A stretch of 64,000 nt of DNA from Cordylochernes scorpioides (taxonomy: Eukaryota > Arthropoda > Arachnida > Pseudoscorpiones > Chernetidae). The stretch covers positions 16,614,062-16,678,061 of the forward strand of contig CP092882.1 of the NCBI GenBank assembly GCA_030710605.1, read 5' to 3'. Shown here piece by piece: positions 43,642 to 55,675 of this stretch (its first letter is position 1; every line of letters starts with the position of its first letter). Position numbers and translations under genes: made by a program. Below the pieces are notes generated by a model, which searched no databases, was not told the DNA's origin, and worked only from the letters and a program-made list of their open reading frames with translations.

Positions 43642-43884
43642 TAGTTTTCTTATTTCACTAAAAATATTGTCTGCAATCTATAAAGTATATTGTCGTGTAT
43701 AAGGCCTCAAAACACCTACCATCTCCGCCAATAGATGGCGCTTTCGCCCGTTTCCTCTGGAACTGGTGTGGATATCGTCGACTGCTGTGGTCCTGTTTCC
43801 TGGAGCAAATAGTTGTGGATAGATGTTCATATTGACTCTGGAGTGTAAATTAATTGTAAATACCCTTTGAATGTTATTCTAGTT
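43642..43884. repeat. 243-bp direct repeat, copy 1 (candidate LTR part)
   Basis: Nearly identical and same orientation as 49700-49941; contains ATTGTCGTGTATAAGGCC and CGCCAATAGATGGCGC. Together they bracket the gypsy element at 44090-47887. Confidence 0.75.
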
Positions 43885-44089
43885 GTGACATTAACTTGTC
43901 TTCGTAGTTAATTTATAAAACTAACAGCAACATTAAGCAGACTAAAAACTTAATATATTTATTGTATTACGAACTAAACAACATATATGTAAAAGAGTTA
44001 TTCCTTTTGTTTATATATGCGCCAACTTGGCTACTGATTATTATTGACTTTAATATTACTTTTATATTTACATCTCCGTTTTTTTTTTT

Positions 44090-45021
44090 TCAAAGGTTCA
44101 GCCAGGAGACTGGCTTGATGAGGCGTCCAGACTTTGTTCTTAAAGGGTTATGGTCAGTGGCCGGTAAAGTCTGTGATGGCTCCATGGGCTCCGTTGATGG
44201 GTGGGGTTCCTTGTCAGTCTTGTCCAGCAGAGTCGGCACAGGTGGGGGTGATGCGTGCTCACTTTCAAGTGGAGGAGGAATATTGTTCTCCATTTCCTTA
44301 TGATAGTCCATGGATGAAGTTTGAGCCTCTGGCTCACCATTAAAAGGTCTCAAGAAGGCTTGATTACGACGCAATATCCTATCTTGAGATCTCACTGCAT
44401 ATGACCTAGGACTTAACTGCTTGACTACAGTAGCAGGAGTCCAAACTCTTTCACGCTCTTTCAAGAACACTGGTTGATTTTCAGAGAGTTGCTGATGTGA
44501 TGTAGAATGCATATCACCATAAGATTTTTGTCTTGCGTGAGCGCGTTTCTAAGAATTTCACTAGTTTTCTCCAGTACAGATGGTTCCAAAAGATCTTCTT
44601 TAATTGGCAACACGGTTCTGGTTCGGCGACTGTAAAGTCGTTGCACAGGTGAACCTAATCCTTCTCTTGGGGTGTTTCGATAATTCAACAGTGCCATTTG
44701 AATGTCTTCTTTTCCTCTTTCACATTTTCTAAGAAGACTTTTTGCTGTTTGAACTGCCCTTTCTGCCAACCCATTGGACCTAGGGTGTAGAGGGCTAGAG
44801 GTTTGGTGGGTAAATGACCATTCCTGTGAAAATTGCTTGAATTCTCTTGAACAATAGTTGGTACCATTGTCAGTTTCTAGAACCTTTGGGATCCCATGTT
44901 GGGCAAACCATTCCTTTAAATATACTATTGTTTCTTTAGAATTTAATGATTTAAGTTCTTTAAAATCAATATATCCAGAATAACTATCAGTTACCAGTAA
45001 ATAATTGTGGTCATTATACAT
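44090..45021 (-). pseudogene. Gypsy integrase core and C-terminus
   Basis: The core keeps its three acidic positions: LLVTDSYSGY, LETDNGTNY and SNGLAERAVQT. A frame change near 44500 leads to the C-terminal tail ending RTKSGRLIKPVSWL. The HHCC finger upstream is lost at the AT microsatellite (about 45265-45290). Confidence 0.75.
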
Positions 45022-45262
45022 AAAAACATCCGATGCTACAATCTGCCATGGAATTTTGGGTATTTCCTTGTTAATGATTGTTTGCTTTTAATTACTCCTG
45101 GAATTGGAAATGCAAATCATACACTTTTCTCCTTGGTTGATTATATCTTTTGGTACTCCAGATACTCCTTTTGTTACTCCTTGGCTCTTTGAAGAGTGCC
45201 GTTGATGCCAATATGTCCGATGTGCAGACTTTTTAAGACCTTGACTCTAAGAGATTTAGGGA

Positions 45263-47265
45263 TTATATATATATATATATATATATTATGCGGAGTCCTT
45301 TGAATATTAAGCCTTCATGCAAAGAGATTTCTTCTCTGAAGGGCCAATATAATCTGCATTCAATTGGAACTCCAGACTTGTGTTCAGGCCATCCATTTAT
45401 TAGAAGTGACTTTAGTTGCGATAGTTCTGGATCAGTTTCTGTTGCCGTCACCAGTTCAATCTTTGTTAGGCTTTGTGGCATAGAAATACATAGAAGAATT
45501 TCTAGATGCTCGTTTTCAAATTTTTCTTCTTCAACACAATCCCTGCTTAGTAAATCAGCTATAAACATATCTTTACCTCTAACATATTTTACCTTTAGAT
45601 CATAGGGCTGTAGCTCTAATAATATTCTCTGCAAACGGAGTGGCGATTTGCTCAAGCATTTCTTAAAAATGGTTTCGAGAGGCTTATGGTCAGTTTCTAC
45701 CAAGATAGGTCTACCAAAAATGTATTCATGAAACTTTCGGCATCCAAATTTTATTGCTAAGGCCTCTTTCTCAATCTGGGGATAGTTGCGCTGGTAGTCA
45801 ATTAGTGTTGCTGAAGCAAAGGCAATAGGACGGTTGTCCTGCATAAGTACAGCTCCAACCGCATGCGAACTAGCATCAACTGACATTGTCAGTGCCGCAT
45901 TTGGATTAAAAAATTTCAAAGCAGGTGCCTTCTTTAATGCAATTTTAATTTCTTCTAGATCATTATCAAGGGAAGGGTCCCAGTTCCAAACAACATTTTT
46001 CTTAAGGAGCATCCTCATGTTGCTGGTCTTTTCCGATGCATTAGGTATGAAACTCTGCAAGTATTGTATCATACCAAGTAAGCGCTGAAGCTCCTTGCGA
46101 TTTCTAGGACTCTGGATATCATTTATTGCTTTGACCTTTCTGGGGTCTATTTGTATTCCTGCTTTTGATATCAAATGTCCCAAAAATTTAACTTGTTCTC
46201 TTTCGAAGACACATTTTTCTTTGTTTAATTTGATTCCAGTTGATTTAAGCAAAGAAAGAACCTCATAAGTTCTCTTTCTCAATGTATCCAGGTCAGGTGC
46301 ATGGATCAGGATATCATCCATTGAGTTTTCGACTCCCTTTAGGTCACTTAGTAAATCAGTCATAATTTGTTGCATTATTTCTGGGGCAGTTTTAATACCA
46401 AATGGTACCCGTAAGAATGAGTATCTTCCCCATGGTGTTGAAAAGTTAAGTATGGTTGTGTTTCTTCATCAACTGGGAGTTGCCAAAAGCTTTTCTTTAA
46501 ATCCAGTTTGGTGAAGTATTTGAACTTGTGCAAGGTGACTGCAATGTCCTCCAGTCGTTTGAGAGGAAACTCTCTTCGTAACAAAATCTTGTTTAAGTCT
46601 GAAGGATCAAGACATATCCTTATCTTTCCGTCCTTGCGAACTATCACCATATGACTGGAGATGGAAGTGGGGTGATTCACTTTTTTGATTATGCCCAATG
46701 CTTCCATTTCATCAAGTTCCTTCTTGACATTTTCTTTAATTGCAAAAGGTATCTTGCGAGCAGGTTTAATGGGCAAATTTTTTGGAATTTCTGAAAAGTC
46801 AGCTTTATATTTATAGTTCCTTATAAGCCCTATACCTTTAAACAATTCTTCAAATTCCATTTCTGGACAGACTTCATCAACCCTGTAGATCAAGCCTAAC
46901 TGTGAGCAGGCATCTCTTCCCAGAATCGGAGTTATTCCTTTTTCTGATATTATAAATCTGAGAACTACTGCCTTACTTTTTATTGTGCAAGTAACATTTG
47001 TCTCGCCCATTACCCTTATAGATTCACCAGAGTAAGTTAATAACTTCCTTACTCTACTTGAATTAATTTTTAGTTTAAGTTTTTTAGAGAGTGTCAAAGG
47101 TATGACATTGCACTGAGCACCAGTGTCCAATTTAAAATCAACTGTTTGATTTCCTTTGAACGTTACTCTTTCCAACCACTCTTGTCCATTTCGGGTCTTT
47201 ATTTCATTTATTGAGAGAGAAAATTCATCCGATTCCACCTCAGTATCTTCTACAAGGTTTACCAC
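45263..47265 (-). pseudogene. Gypsy protease, reverse transcriptase and RNase H
   Basis: Protease motif FKLDTGAQCNVIP, then RT (IPFAIKENVKKELDEM, GKIRICLDPSDLNK, FTKLDLKKSFWQLP). A frameshift near 46375-46440 separates off the palm with SMDDILIHA. RNase H follows with TMSVDASSHAVGAVL, ASATL and VETDHKPLETIF. The RT catalytic Asp pair is still present. Confidence 0.8.
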
Positions 47266-47887
47266 TCTTTCCCTTTTGGCAGTTTTGCATAATTTTGAAA
47301 AAGGTTAGCCTTTTTACATTTATGGCATACTTTACCATATGCTGGGCATTTGTTTATTTCATGTTTAGCTCCACAGCGTGTACAATTATTTATAAGTTTC
47401 TTAAAGCTTGTGGTATCTCTAGGATTAAAGGCTTTCTGTGAGAAATCTCTACTAATTTTTCTTTCGATTGTGGAAATGAATGGCTCACTTTCGTTCCTAT
47501 CTTTAATTTCTCTTAGTTGTGTGTTAGCATTTTCAGCAGCTACACATATTTGAATTGCTTTATTTATATTCAGATCTGGATCAGAAAGTAATTTTTCTCG
47601 AACATCATTATTTTGTATACCAACAACTATTCTATCCTTAATTAGTTCATCCTTTATTTGATCAAATTTACATTTTTTGCTTGTAATATAACTTTAGTTA
47701 AGAATTCTTTAAAAGGCTCATTACACTGCTTTATATTATTAAACTGATACCTTTCTATAGTATAATATAATTTAGGGGTAAAGTATTCATTAAACTTACC
47801 CTTGAGTTCTTGTAACTTATTTTCTTCACCTTCATTCAACTTGAACGTTTTATAAATTTTCTGGGCCATTTGTCCAATCGAAGCCAT
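47265..47887 (-). pseudogene. Gypsy gag with zinc knuckles
   Basis: Starts MASIGQMAQKIYKTFKLNEG. After a frameshift near 47670, the nucleocapsid-like end reads CTRCGAKHEINKCPAYGKVC. The second knuckle has lost its His/Cys pattern. Confidence 0.65.
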
Positions 47888-48040
47888 AAAGATCGCTACT
47901 TAGACTTCTTGTGGTTTCTTTTCCAATTGTACAGCTTTTTCGTACTGTTGGGTCAGATTTACCACCAAACAGGACCCAACAAAGATGTAAACATTTACAT
48001 CATATATATATACAGTGGCTCGCCGGAAGTGTTTGGTGTC
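47888..48040. other. Upstream leader of the gypsy element
   Basis: Contains the inverted pair TGTTGGGTC / GACCCAACA around 47950-47983 (plus strand). No convincing primer-binding site or LTR end found. Confidence 0.3.
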
Positions 48041-48425
48041 CAGAAGGTGGAGATGACTCGAGCCCTGCCCAAGGATCCTGGAACACATTGCAAAGAGGTC
48101 CAGCGCAGGATCTACACCAGAAGGTGGAGATGACACGAGCCCTGCCCAAGGATCCTGGAACACATTGCAAAGAGGTCCAGCGCAGGATCTACACCAGAAG
48201 GTGGAGATGACACGAGCCCTGCCCAAGGATCCTGGAACACATTGCAAAGAGGTCCAGCGCAGGATCTACACCAGAAGGTGGAGATGACACGAGCCCTGCC
48301 CAAGGATCCTGGAACACATTGCAAAGAGGTCCAACGCAGGATCTACACCAGAAGGTGGAGATGACACGAGCCCTGCCCAAGGATCCTGGAACACATTGCA
48401 GAGAGGTCCAGCACAGGATCTACAC
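48041..48425. repeat. Five tandem copies of a 77-bp unit
   Basis: Units start at CAGAAGGTGGAGATGAC at 48041, 48118, 48195, 48272 and 48349 with exact 77-base spacing and few differences (ACTCG/ACACG, AGCG/AACG, AAAG/AGAG). GC-rich within AT-rich DNA. Because 77 is not a multiple of 3, a long frame on the minus strand passes through the unit in successive frames without a stop. Confidence 0.92.
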
Positions 48426-49699
48426 CAGAAAAGGACTTCGAGCATTCGTCTTTGTTAAACCAAACCATCTCTTCACCTCCTTTTTCCTTTCCTTTATTCC
48501 TTCTTTTAATTTTGTATATAACTTGTGACATCACATTTTGATAGATGGGGCATATTTAGTAATATTTTTGGATTTCTTAAAGAAGAAATTAGTATATAAA
48601 TTTCCCAGAGGGGCAGGCATCTTAAATTTTATTTGATTTCATTGTTAATCTAAATTATCTCTCAATAAGAAAGATAAATTTTAAATTTTCGTTAATATTT
48701 ATTTTATTCTAAATTGATTTCTCATAAGTTGAGCAAGTATATTTACTAATTCATAATTTTTCCTTTAAAATAAAAAAAAATAATAAAAATATTATTTTAT
48801 TCCTTAATTTTTTTAAATATAATAATATTATTATTTTTAATATTCCGAGAATTTTTGTATATTCAAGTTTTATTACTCTGTAGGAAATGATTGAGATTGA
48901 GGGCGCTGTAGGAAAGGGACGGCAGTCTAGAGTTAGTCTTTATCGAGCGTCCAACCAGTCTGGGGCAAGCTTTCGGGAGGAACAGATTGAACTCTTATCA
49001 GGAGAGGTATGTAGTCGAGATACTAGGTAAGTCAATTTAGATTTTTTGCCGTAAAAGAGATCAGTATAATAAAACATGGCGAAGCCATGGTAGATATCAA
49101 AAATTTTTTTTTTGGTAAATTTGATTACTAAAGATATATACAGCGAATAGAGATGTGGACCTTTATGTTTTCCCCTTTCTTTATATTAGTCTTTTTTTTT
49201 ATTGATTATCTTATCCAGATGAAGTAATTAGGTTGAATTACCAAGTCGTAGATTCTCAGTCATTTCTTTATAGGAATTTAAAATTTTGTAAGATGAGATA
49301 ATCTAATGTCCCAATATCCTTTATGCCCACTGATACTATCCACATATAAAGAATGTTTTTATTTTGTGTAAAATTTTTCTTATGCCGAATAAAAATGAGT
49401 GTGGATATCTAACAATGTGTGTTGGTATTCATATTTAACCACATATCACATGTAAACCCTTGGTGTGTGTCATAGATTTTGAGTGCATGTGTTTGAAATT
49501 TAATCTACAGTGGTTAATATTCAAAAAGGCGTATTGGTATTACTATGTATAATCAATAAAAAAAGGGAATATATGTACCTGGGTTTAACCCCTGAACTAG
49601 CCAGGATCAGAATATAGATGTTCTAATGAGACGTAAGAATAAAATCTTACAGTACCATATAAATGCTGGCTATATATACTTTAATATTACTTTTATATT
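48426..49699. other. AT-rich stretch with a GC-richer patch
   Basis: 48895-49030 is less AT-rich (GAGGGCGCTGTAGGAAAGGG...GGTAAGTC) and might be an LTR or exon remnant. No frame or motif supports either. Confidence 0.3.
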
Positions 49700-49941
49700 T
49701 AGTTTTCTTATTTCACTAAAAATATTGTCTGCAATCTATAAAGTATATTGTCGTGTATAAGGCCTCAAAACACCTACCATCTCCGCCAATAGATGGCGCT
49801 TTCGCCCGTTTCCTCTGGAACTGGTGTGGATATCGTCGACTGCTGTGGTCCTGTTTCCTGGAGCAAATAGTTGTGGATAGATGTTCATATTGACTCTGGA
49901 GTGTAATTAATTGTAAATACCCTTTGAATGTTATTCTAGTT
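49700..49941. repeat. 243-bp direct repeat, copy 2
   Basis: Nearly identical to 43642-43884. It is immediately preceded by ACTTTAATATTACTTTTATA (49678-49699), a string that in the other copy lies ~165 bp after the repeat (44048-44072). Confidence 0.75.
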
Positions 49942-50294
49942 TTATGTAATGTGTAGTAGAAATGACAATAAAAGAGGAGTTTTAGAAGTCTTGTTGCCGT
50001 TACTGTTGTTACTCTCGCCATCGCCACTTTGCTGCTGCTACTCTTCTGGTAAGTCTCTCGTGTCTCCCCACCAGTGGTAAGGCCGAGAGATACTGCCAGA
50101 GGAAAGGAGTTCCACTTGAGCGGCGGTTCTCAGACGTCCTTGGGTGCTTTGCAGGGTAAAGCTGCAGAAGGAGAGCAACGGAAGCCGTAGGTGATCCACG
50201 GCGGAAGAAACGCGTCGTCGTCGCGAAGAATCAGGAGGGGCAGCGCGCGACAATATTAACTATAAAATAATATCTTATATTTATAGGCGGTGTT
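49942..50294 (-). other. GC-richer segment beginning TGTAACACCGCC on the minus strand
   Basis: From 50294 leftward the minus strand reads TGTAACACCGCC, CTATAAATATAAG (TATA-like), then CGACGACGACGCG. This looks like the start of an LTR joined to the 49700-49941 repeat, but no second full copy is in the window. Confidence 0.35.
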
Positions 50295-51484
50295 ACAAAT
50301 TCTGTGTTCTAAGTAAATATATTTGAATCAAGTTAGTTTGATGAAATTTTCTGATGGCATTGAAAATGTGTGTGTTTGATGGGAGACTTTTATATTTGAA
50401 AAAAAAAACTATTCCATAAATATTTTTAAAAGTCAATACACTATTATATTGGAACTTTTCATTCATGCCAAAATTGCATATATAGCTCATTTAATAATCT
50501 GATGTTAACATTAAAATCTAATTTTCACATTAAGCTCTCTGAAAATAAATATATAATCTCAATACAGGGATAAATTTTTTTAAAAACTCCTCTATAGAGA
50601 AAACTAAATGAAAATAGGAGAAAACTATAACATCACTAGCCATATAACTTTATTTTTCTTCCTCAAATTTTATTTCTTTATAAAGGAAGGAGAGACATAA
50701 ATGGTTTGAAGGGTGAATATACAGGTAGATAATCTATATTTCAGGTTTAAGGCGTAAGGCTTTTCTTGGGAAAATCACATTCTTGCTTGTTATTGTTGAA
50801 GAAGTGAGTTTCACAACTCCATCAGATATACTATTGCAAAAATTATTAGATAGGACAAAAAGACACATACCTTTTTCAAAACGCACTCACACATAAAAAT
50901 ACACACAACAGATTCATTTTTGACTCATAACCAATAGGTTATAACTCAAACACCCATTCTCAATTGTGCTAAAGCATAAATTTCATTCACCTTTCAATCT
51001 ATGCATTTTTTTTTACACTTAATTGTTTAAAGGAAAGCACTAGAGAGAAGGGGAAGAAGTGAGACACTTTAAAGTTATTATTTTTTAAACCAACTATTTA
51101 AAAATAGCATAAATATATATATTTTAGAGATTGTACTTATTAGCAGTAAATGTTTATAGGGCTTTATATAAATAACGTTTAAATTGATTCACATTAACGC
51201 ACAATCCAGATTTATCCATTTTTATGGTCAATATTAAAGAAGTACAAGAACTATCAAAAAGCTAAAATTTGTTTAATTAAAATAATAAATGAGAGAGAGA
51301 ATTTTAAAAAAAATGAAAAATAATAATTTATGGAAAAATTATAAAATTTCATCTGATAGATTTCCAAAAAGTTTTTATAAAAAATTTAGAAAGCAATATG
51401 TATTGTATTTTCGCCTTTATATTTTTTATTTAATATTTTTAAAAAAGTGTTACAGTTTAAAACAAATTATAAAGCTAGACGTCT
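50295..51484. other. AT-rich intergenic stretch
   Basis: No gene, RNA or repeat recognised. Confidence 0.4.
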
Positions 51485-51496
51485 ACTGTAGGAAAT

Positions 51497-52244
51497 AACG
51501 GCGCGCACTAGCCCTCCTTTCCCCCGGGGTGCCCACGGCCTCGCCGTCGCCTCTCCAGCCCTCTCCTTGGCCCTCCCTCGCGGCGGGCGCTTGGAGACTC
51601 CTAACTATGAGTTATGCCTTAAAATGCTTTTCCTAAGCATGTAGAAGGCACAATAATAGTATATCTACTGTAGGGAGAAGTATTCCCGCCCTCGCCATCA
51701 CCCTGAGGGGAGTGGAGAGGCAACTTGAAACTCATGGGTCTTCGCTCTGTGTGTGCGTCATTGGGAGCGACCTTGCCGTTCGCGAAAATTGCACCGGGGC
51801 TAGGCCTGGTGTTGAAAAACCAAGGGGTGCACACAGCAGTACCACCCCCCCGCCTTCGCGTTGGTTCCTCGCGTAAACCTCAGAACCTCAGAGGTCCTTG
51901 ATTCGACGGCAGATTCAGGGAGTACTGTGATCAAAGGTTCGAGGGCTAAAGGGGGGGAAGTCCTATTGGAGCTTTAGGACGGGTTTAACTAAGTCCGAAC
52001 GAGAGGGCTCGGTCAGCAACCTTGCTATGAACTCTCGGAGACGCCTGTGGGTGAGTGGTCAACCCCATTGTAGCCAGACCATACTGGCGGGCGCGAGGGG
52101 CCTACCAATGGCCGCTCGGTGCATGGAGAATGCATCATTCCTTTTGGCTGTGTGGACCTAGATTACGGCGAAAGCCTGGGATGCAAGGGCCATAGAAGCC
52201 TATATCATCCCTGGCTCAGTCTTCGATTGAGCCGAATTTTTATT
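51497..52244 (+). mobile_element. Unclassified 748-bp GC-rich insertion flanked by an 11-bp repeat
   Basis: CTGTAGGAAAT lies just before (51486-51496) and just after (52245-52255). The insert is strikingly GC-rich with no frame above about 70 codons, and ends with the hairpin GGCTCA...TGAGCC (52213-52233) plus GAATTTTTATT. Hairpin plus simple 3' end and an 11-bp duplication suggest a retroposed structured RNA or a LINE/SINE terminal part. No match to rRNA recognised. Confidence 0.5.
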
Positions 52245-53160
52245 CTGTAGGAAATGCGCATGTCATATCAAGCGCCATCTTGAAATTTATCTATCGTAGG
52301 AAGGAGTTTACTAAACAATAATATTAGCTTTTTATTTATATACAAACTTTTATATATTCATTTTATTAAATTTTATAGTCACCTAATAATTGTTAATTAA
52401 TTTTTATTTATAACTAGCGGAGAGAGAGAGAGAGAGAGAGAGATGTACCCGGCTTCGCCCGAGGTTTTACCCGAGTAAAGGTTTGTCTAACGAACATTTG
52501 TTAAAACAATTCTCTATAAACTTATAAAAAAAAGATATACACTTCGTTCTCTTTTTATGCGGTTTTTTATGCGGTTTTGGAGTTATGCGGTGCAAGAAAA
52601 AAAAATTATTCGAATTTTGAAAATTTTTTTTTTGGTGATTCACTTTTTCTGAAAACGAATAAGAATAACAACTACAACTCTACTATTACGCAATCAATAC
52701 AAAGAAAGAATTTTGTAACGTCCTGGTTGTATGTTAAGTTATCCAACAAACAGTAGAGGGGAAGTTCCAATGTCTTTTATTCCGCGCCTGCCGGTGTCTT
52801 ACACAACTCGTGCAAAACCGAAATCAAAACTGAAAACCCGCCGGCGTGCCAGCTGCCGTTACAAAATTCTTTTTTCTTTTATTGACATGTTTTCTCTTGA
52901 TTTGTTCTTAAAAACAAAAGAGACAAAAACAAAAATACCTCGTTAAAATTGCGTGTTTTTATGCTGCATTTTGTTTTTGTATGAAACTAATTAAAAAAGC
53001 CTGCATATTGGAAAGCATTAGAAAATAAAACTTTGTGAAAGAAGGTTACTAACGAAACGGAAGATAAATTTACTCAAGTGAATTGTAAGTTTTTTTGAAT
53101 AATTTTAGTGCGTAATTGTACATTAAGTTTTTTCTATAATTTTTAGTCCTCTTAAAGAAA

Positions 53161-54846
53161 ATGTGTGACAATAATAAAAAACAAAAAAGAAGTGCAATTT
53201 CGCTAGAAACCAAAATTATAATTCTCGATTGCTTGGCGAAAGGAGAAAGATCAACAGCAATAGGTAAACGTTATAATTTAGGCGAATCTACTATAAGAGC
53301 AATAAAAAAATGAAGCGGCAATAAGATCAGTCAGATCTGGTACAAATTTGAGTTCTAAAATTTCAACATATTCAAGAGGCACTTTAATAGAAAAAAAAAA
53401 AACAGAAAAGGCTCTCGTAATTTGGATTGAAGATTTAACTCAAAAAAGAATTCCGTTAGATGGACATTTAATCAAGATGAAAGCCCTTAAATTTTACAAG
53501 GAGTTAAAAGAATCATAGCCATCTACATCTTCACGTGAAAGTAATCCACAATTCTCTGCCAGCACAGGGTGGTTAACTGGTTTTATAAAAAGACATTCTT
53601 TTCATAATCTAAAAATAAAAGGTGAGGTGGCTTCTGCAGATGAAGAAGCTGCTAGAAAATATCCTGAGAAGTTGGCTAAAATTATTAAAGATGGAGGATA
53701 TTGTGCCCACATCAAATCTTCAATGCTGATGAAACAGGATTGTTTTGGAAAAAAATGCCAACCCGTACTTTCATTGCAAAGTCCGAAAAAATGCCAGTGG
53801 TTTTAAAGCTGCTAAAGATCGAGTTACTTTATTGCTGTGCAGCAATGCATCTGGCGATCGAATGTTAAAACCGCTGCTTGTAAATCGATCTTTAAAACCA
53901 CGTGCATTAAAAGGAAAAGACTTAAATACACTGCCCGTACATTGGATGGCAAACAAGAAGGCCTGGGTAACAACAGCTATTTTCACTGAATGGTTCAATA
54001 AATACTTCGTACCCGAAGTAGAAAATTATATGAAAGAGATGGGTCTCGAATTTAAGATCTTATTAATTCTTGACAATGCACCAGGTCATCCAAACTTAGA
54101 ACATCCAAATATAAAGGTAGTTTTTTCCCTCCAAACACAACGAGCCTAATTCAACCATTAGATCAGGGAATTATTTCAACATTTAAAAAATATTATGTAA
54201 AATTCACTTTCCAATTCATTTTCGATAAACTGGAATCCGATACAATAACAGTTACTGAAGTTTGGAAACAATTTAATATCTTGAACTGTGTAGATCATGT
54301 TGCGTTAGCAATTGCCGAGATAAAATCACAAACTTTAAATGCATGTTGGAAAGCTGCTTGGCCTGAATGCGTATCAAAGAGAAATGAATCAAATAGAACA
54401 ACAATAGTAACATCAGATATTATTTCAATTGCTAAGGAAATAGGTGGGGAAGGTTTTGATGATTTTGGCGAGCATGATATAGAAGAATTGCTTGTGGACG
54501 AACCCAAAAATGATGATGATATTTTGGAAAGTATGGTAGATACTACTAAAGATTTCGGTAAATTTTGGAAAATTTTTTTATTCAAAATGATAATGATGTA
54601 GAACGCGCCTTAAAATTCCAACGTGATCTGAAATTTTGTATGTCTGGCTACAGAGAACTCTACAAAGAACTAGTCAAGCCATCACAGCGTTTGATTACTG
54701 ACTACCTTGTCAAAGAAAAAAAAATCACTGAAGTTCCTAAAGAAGCATTACCATGTAGATCTGATGACGTAATTTTATCTTCAAGTGATGAAAGTGATCT
54801 TGCACCAATCCACAAACGGGTTCGCACATTATCAGACAGCGAATAA
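53161..54846 (+). pseudogene. Tigger/pogo-type DDE transposase, broken
   Basis: Starts MCDNNKKQKRSAISLETKII, a helix-turn-helix N-terminus, then LAKGERSTAIGKRYNLGEST. Further parts: FYKELKES, TGWLTGFIKRHSFHNL (CENP-B-like DNA binding), the DDE region with NADETGLFW-like block in another frame, KDRVTLLLCSNASGD, LILDNAPGHP (second catalytic Asp) and IQPLDQGIISTFKKYY. The C-terminus ends in an acidic tail. Breaks: stop/frameshift near 53312, TAG near 53515, frame changes near 53745, 54125 and 54590. The family's role is cut-and-paste transposition. Confidence 0.8.
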
Positions 54847-54956
54847 TGATGAAAACATTCTTAATATGATTTTAAATAAAGTTTTGTTTATGTTTTTTTT
54901 TTACATATTAAGTTTTGTTTTTGTTATTAACACACATATGTGCCATTTATTAAAAT

Positions 54957-55675
54957 ACTAGACGAATGGCCCGGGCAACGCCCGGGGTTTACCCGAGTGC
55001 GAATATATTTTAAAAACGTTAACTTGGGTGGTCGCTATTAACAGGGTGGTCTGTATAGACAGGTGGATGTATCACACAGCTGATAACAGGGTTGTCTAGA
55101 GTGGTCGCTATTGACAGGGTGGTCTGTATAGACAGGTGGATGTATCACACTGCTGATAACAGGGTTGCCTAAGGTGACCGCTATAGACAGGGTGGTCTGT
55201 ATAGACAGGCAGCTGATAACAGGGTTGTCTAGAGTGGTCGCTATAGTCAGGGTGGTCTGTATAGACAGGTTTATGAGAGAGGCAAACTTACAGGTTGTTG
55301 ACGCCGCAATCCCCAGAGAGAGTGTTTTTTGTTGCATCATGCTGTGACTCACACGATGACCCAAGGTCAACAGGGGTGGAGCGGCAAGCTTAAGCCTATC
55401 ACCCACTGGCGGCGCTGCTTGCGAGTTATATCTACAATTCTGCAAATAACTCTAAGGATATTCAAGATATTCAAGAAATTATTTTTCGAAAACCTTTCCG
55501 GGGATATAGCTAATAATATCCCAGAATTTCATGGCGATTGGATGTATGGTTTTTGAATAACAGGGTTGTCTAGAGGGGGGCAGGGAGGACACGTGTTCCC
55601 TGGCAGCCAATGAGCGCGCATTCTATCCGTGAGCTTCAGACAAACAGACAGAATAAGGCAAATATATAAGTAGAT
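54957..55675 (+). mobile_element. Short retroposon of the ACTAG family, with internal minisatellite
   Basis: ACTAGACGAATGGCCCGGGC start and AATATATAAGTAGAT end. No tRNA module. Contains GGCGGCGCTGCTTGCGAG as in the host copy. Confidence 0.65.
55028..55275 (+). repeat. ~73-bp minisatellite
   Basis: GTGGTCGCTAT...AGGGTGGTCTGTATAGACAG...AGCTGATAACAGGGTTG recurs about four times (near 55028, 55101, 55173 and 55234); the last spacing is shortened by a deletion. Confidence 0.8.

Larger units (their letters stand above)
44090..47887 (-). mobile_element. Decayed Ty3/gypsy element (coding part)
   Basis: Gag, protease, RT, RNase H and integrase occur in canonical order on the minus strand, broken by frameshifts near 47670, 47280, 46400 and by an AT-repeat near 45270. 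The element is inactive. LTR limits are unclear; see the direct repeats 43642-43884 and 49700-49941. Confidence 0.8.

Noticed and set aside
45265..45290. Ile-Tyr repeat at the end of a pol frame
   Set aside because: Caused by an AT microsatellite, not a protein feature.
48041..48425. CRISPR-like array
   Set aside because: The whole 77-bp unit repeats with no unique spacers, and the context is eukaryotic.
49716..50253. Two minus-strand open frames of 103 and 71 codons
   Set aside because: They overlap the 243-bp repeat and an LTR-like segment and show no motif.
51497..52244. Ribosomal RNA or rDNA spacer
   Set aside because: GC-rich and structured, but none of the conserved rRNA blocks I know is present.
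55038..55445. 135-codon minus-strand protein
   Set aside because: It is a translation of the 73-bp minisatellite.
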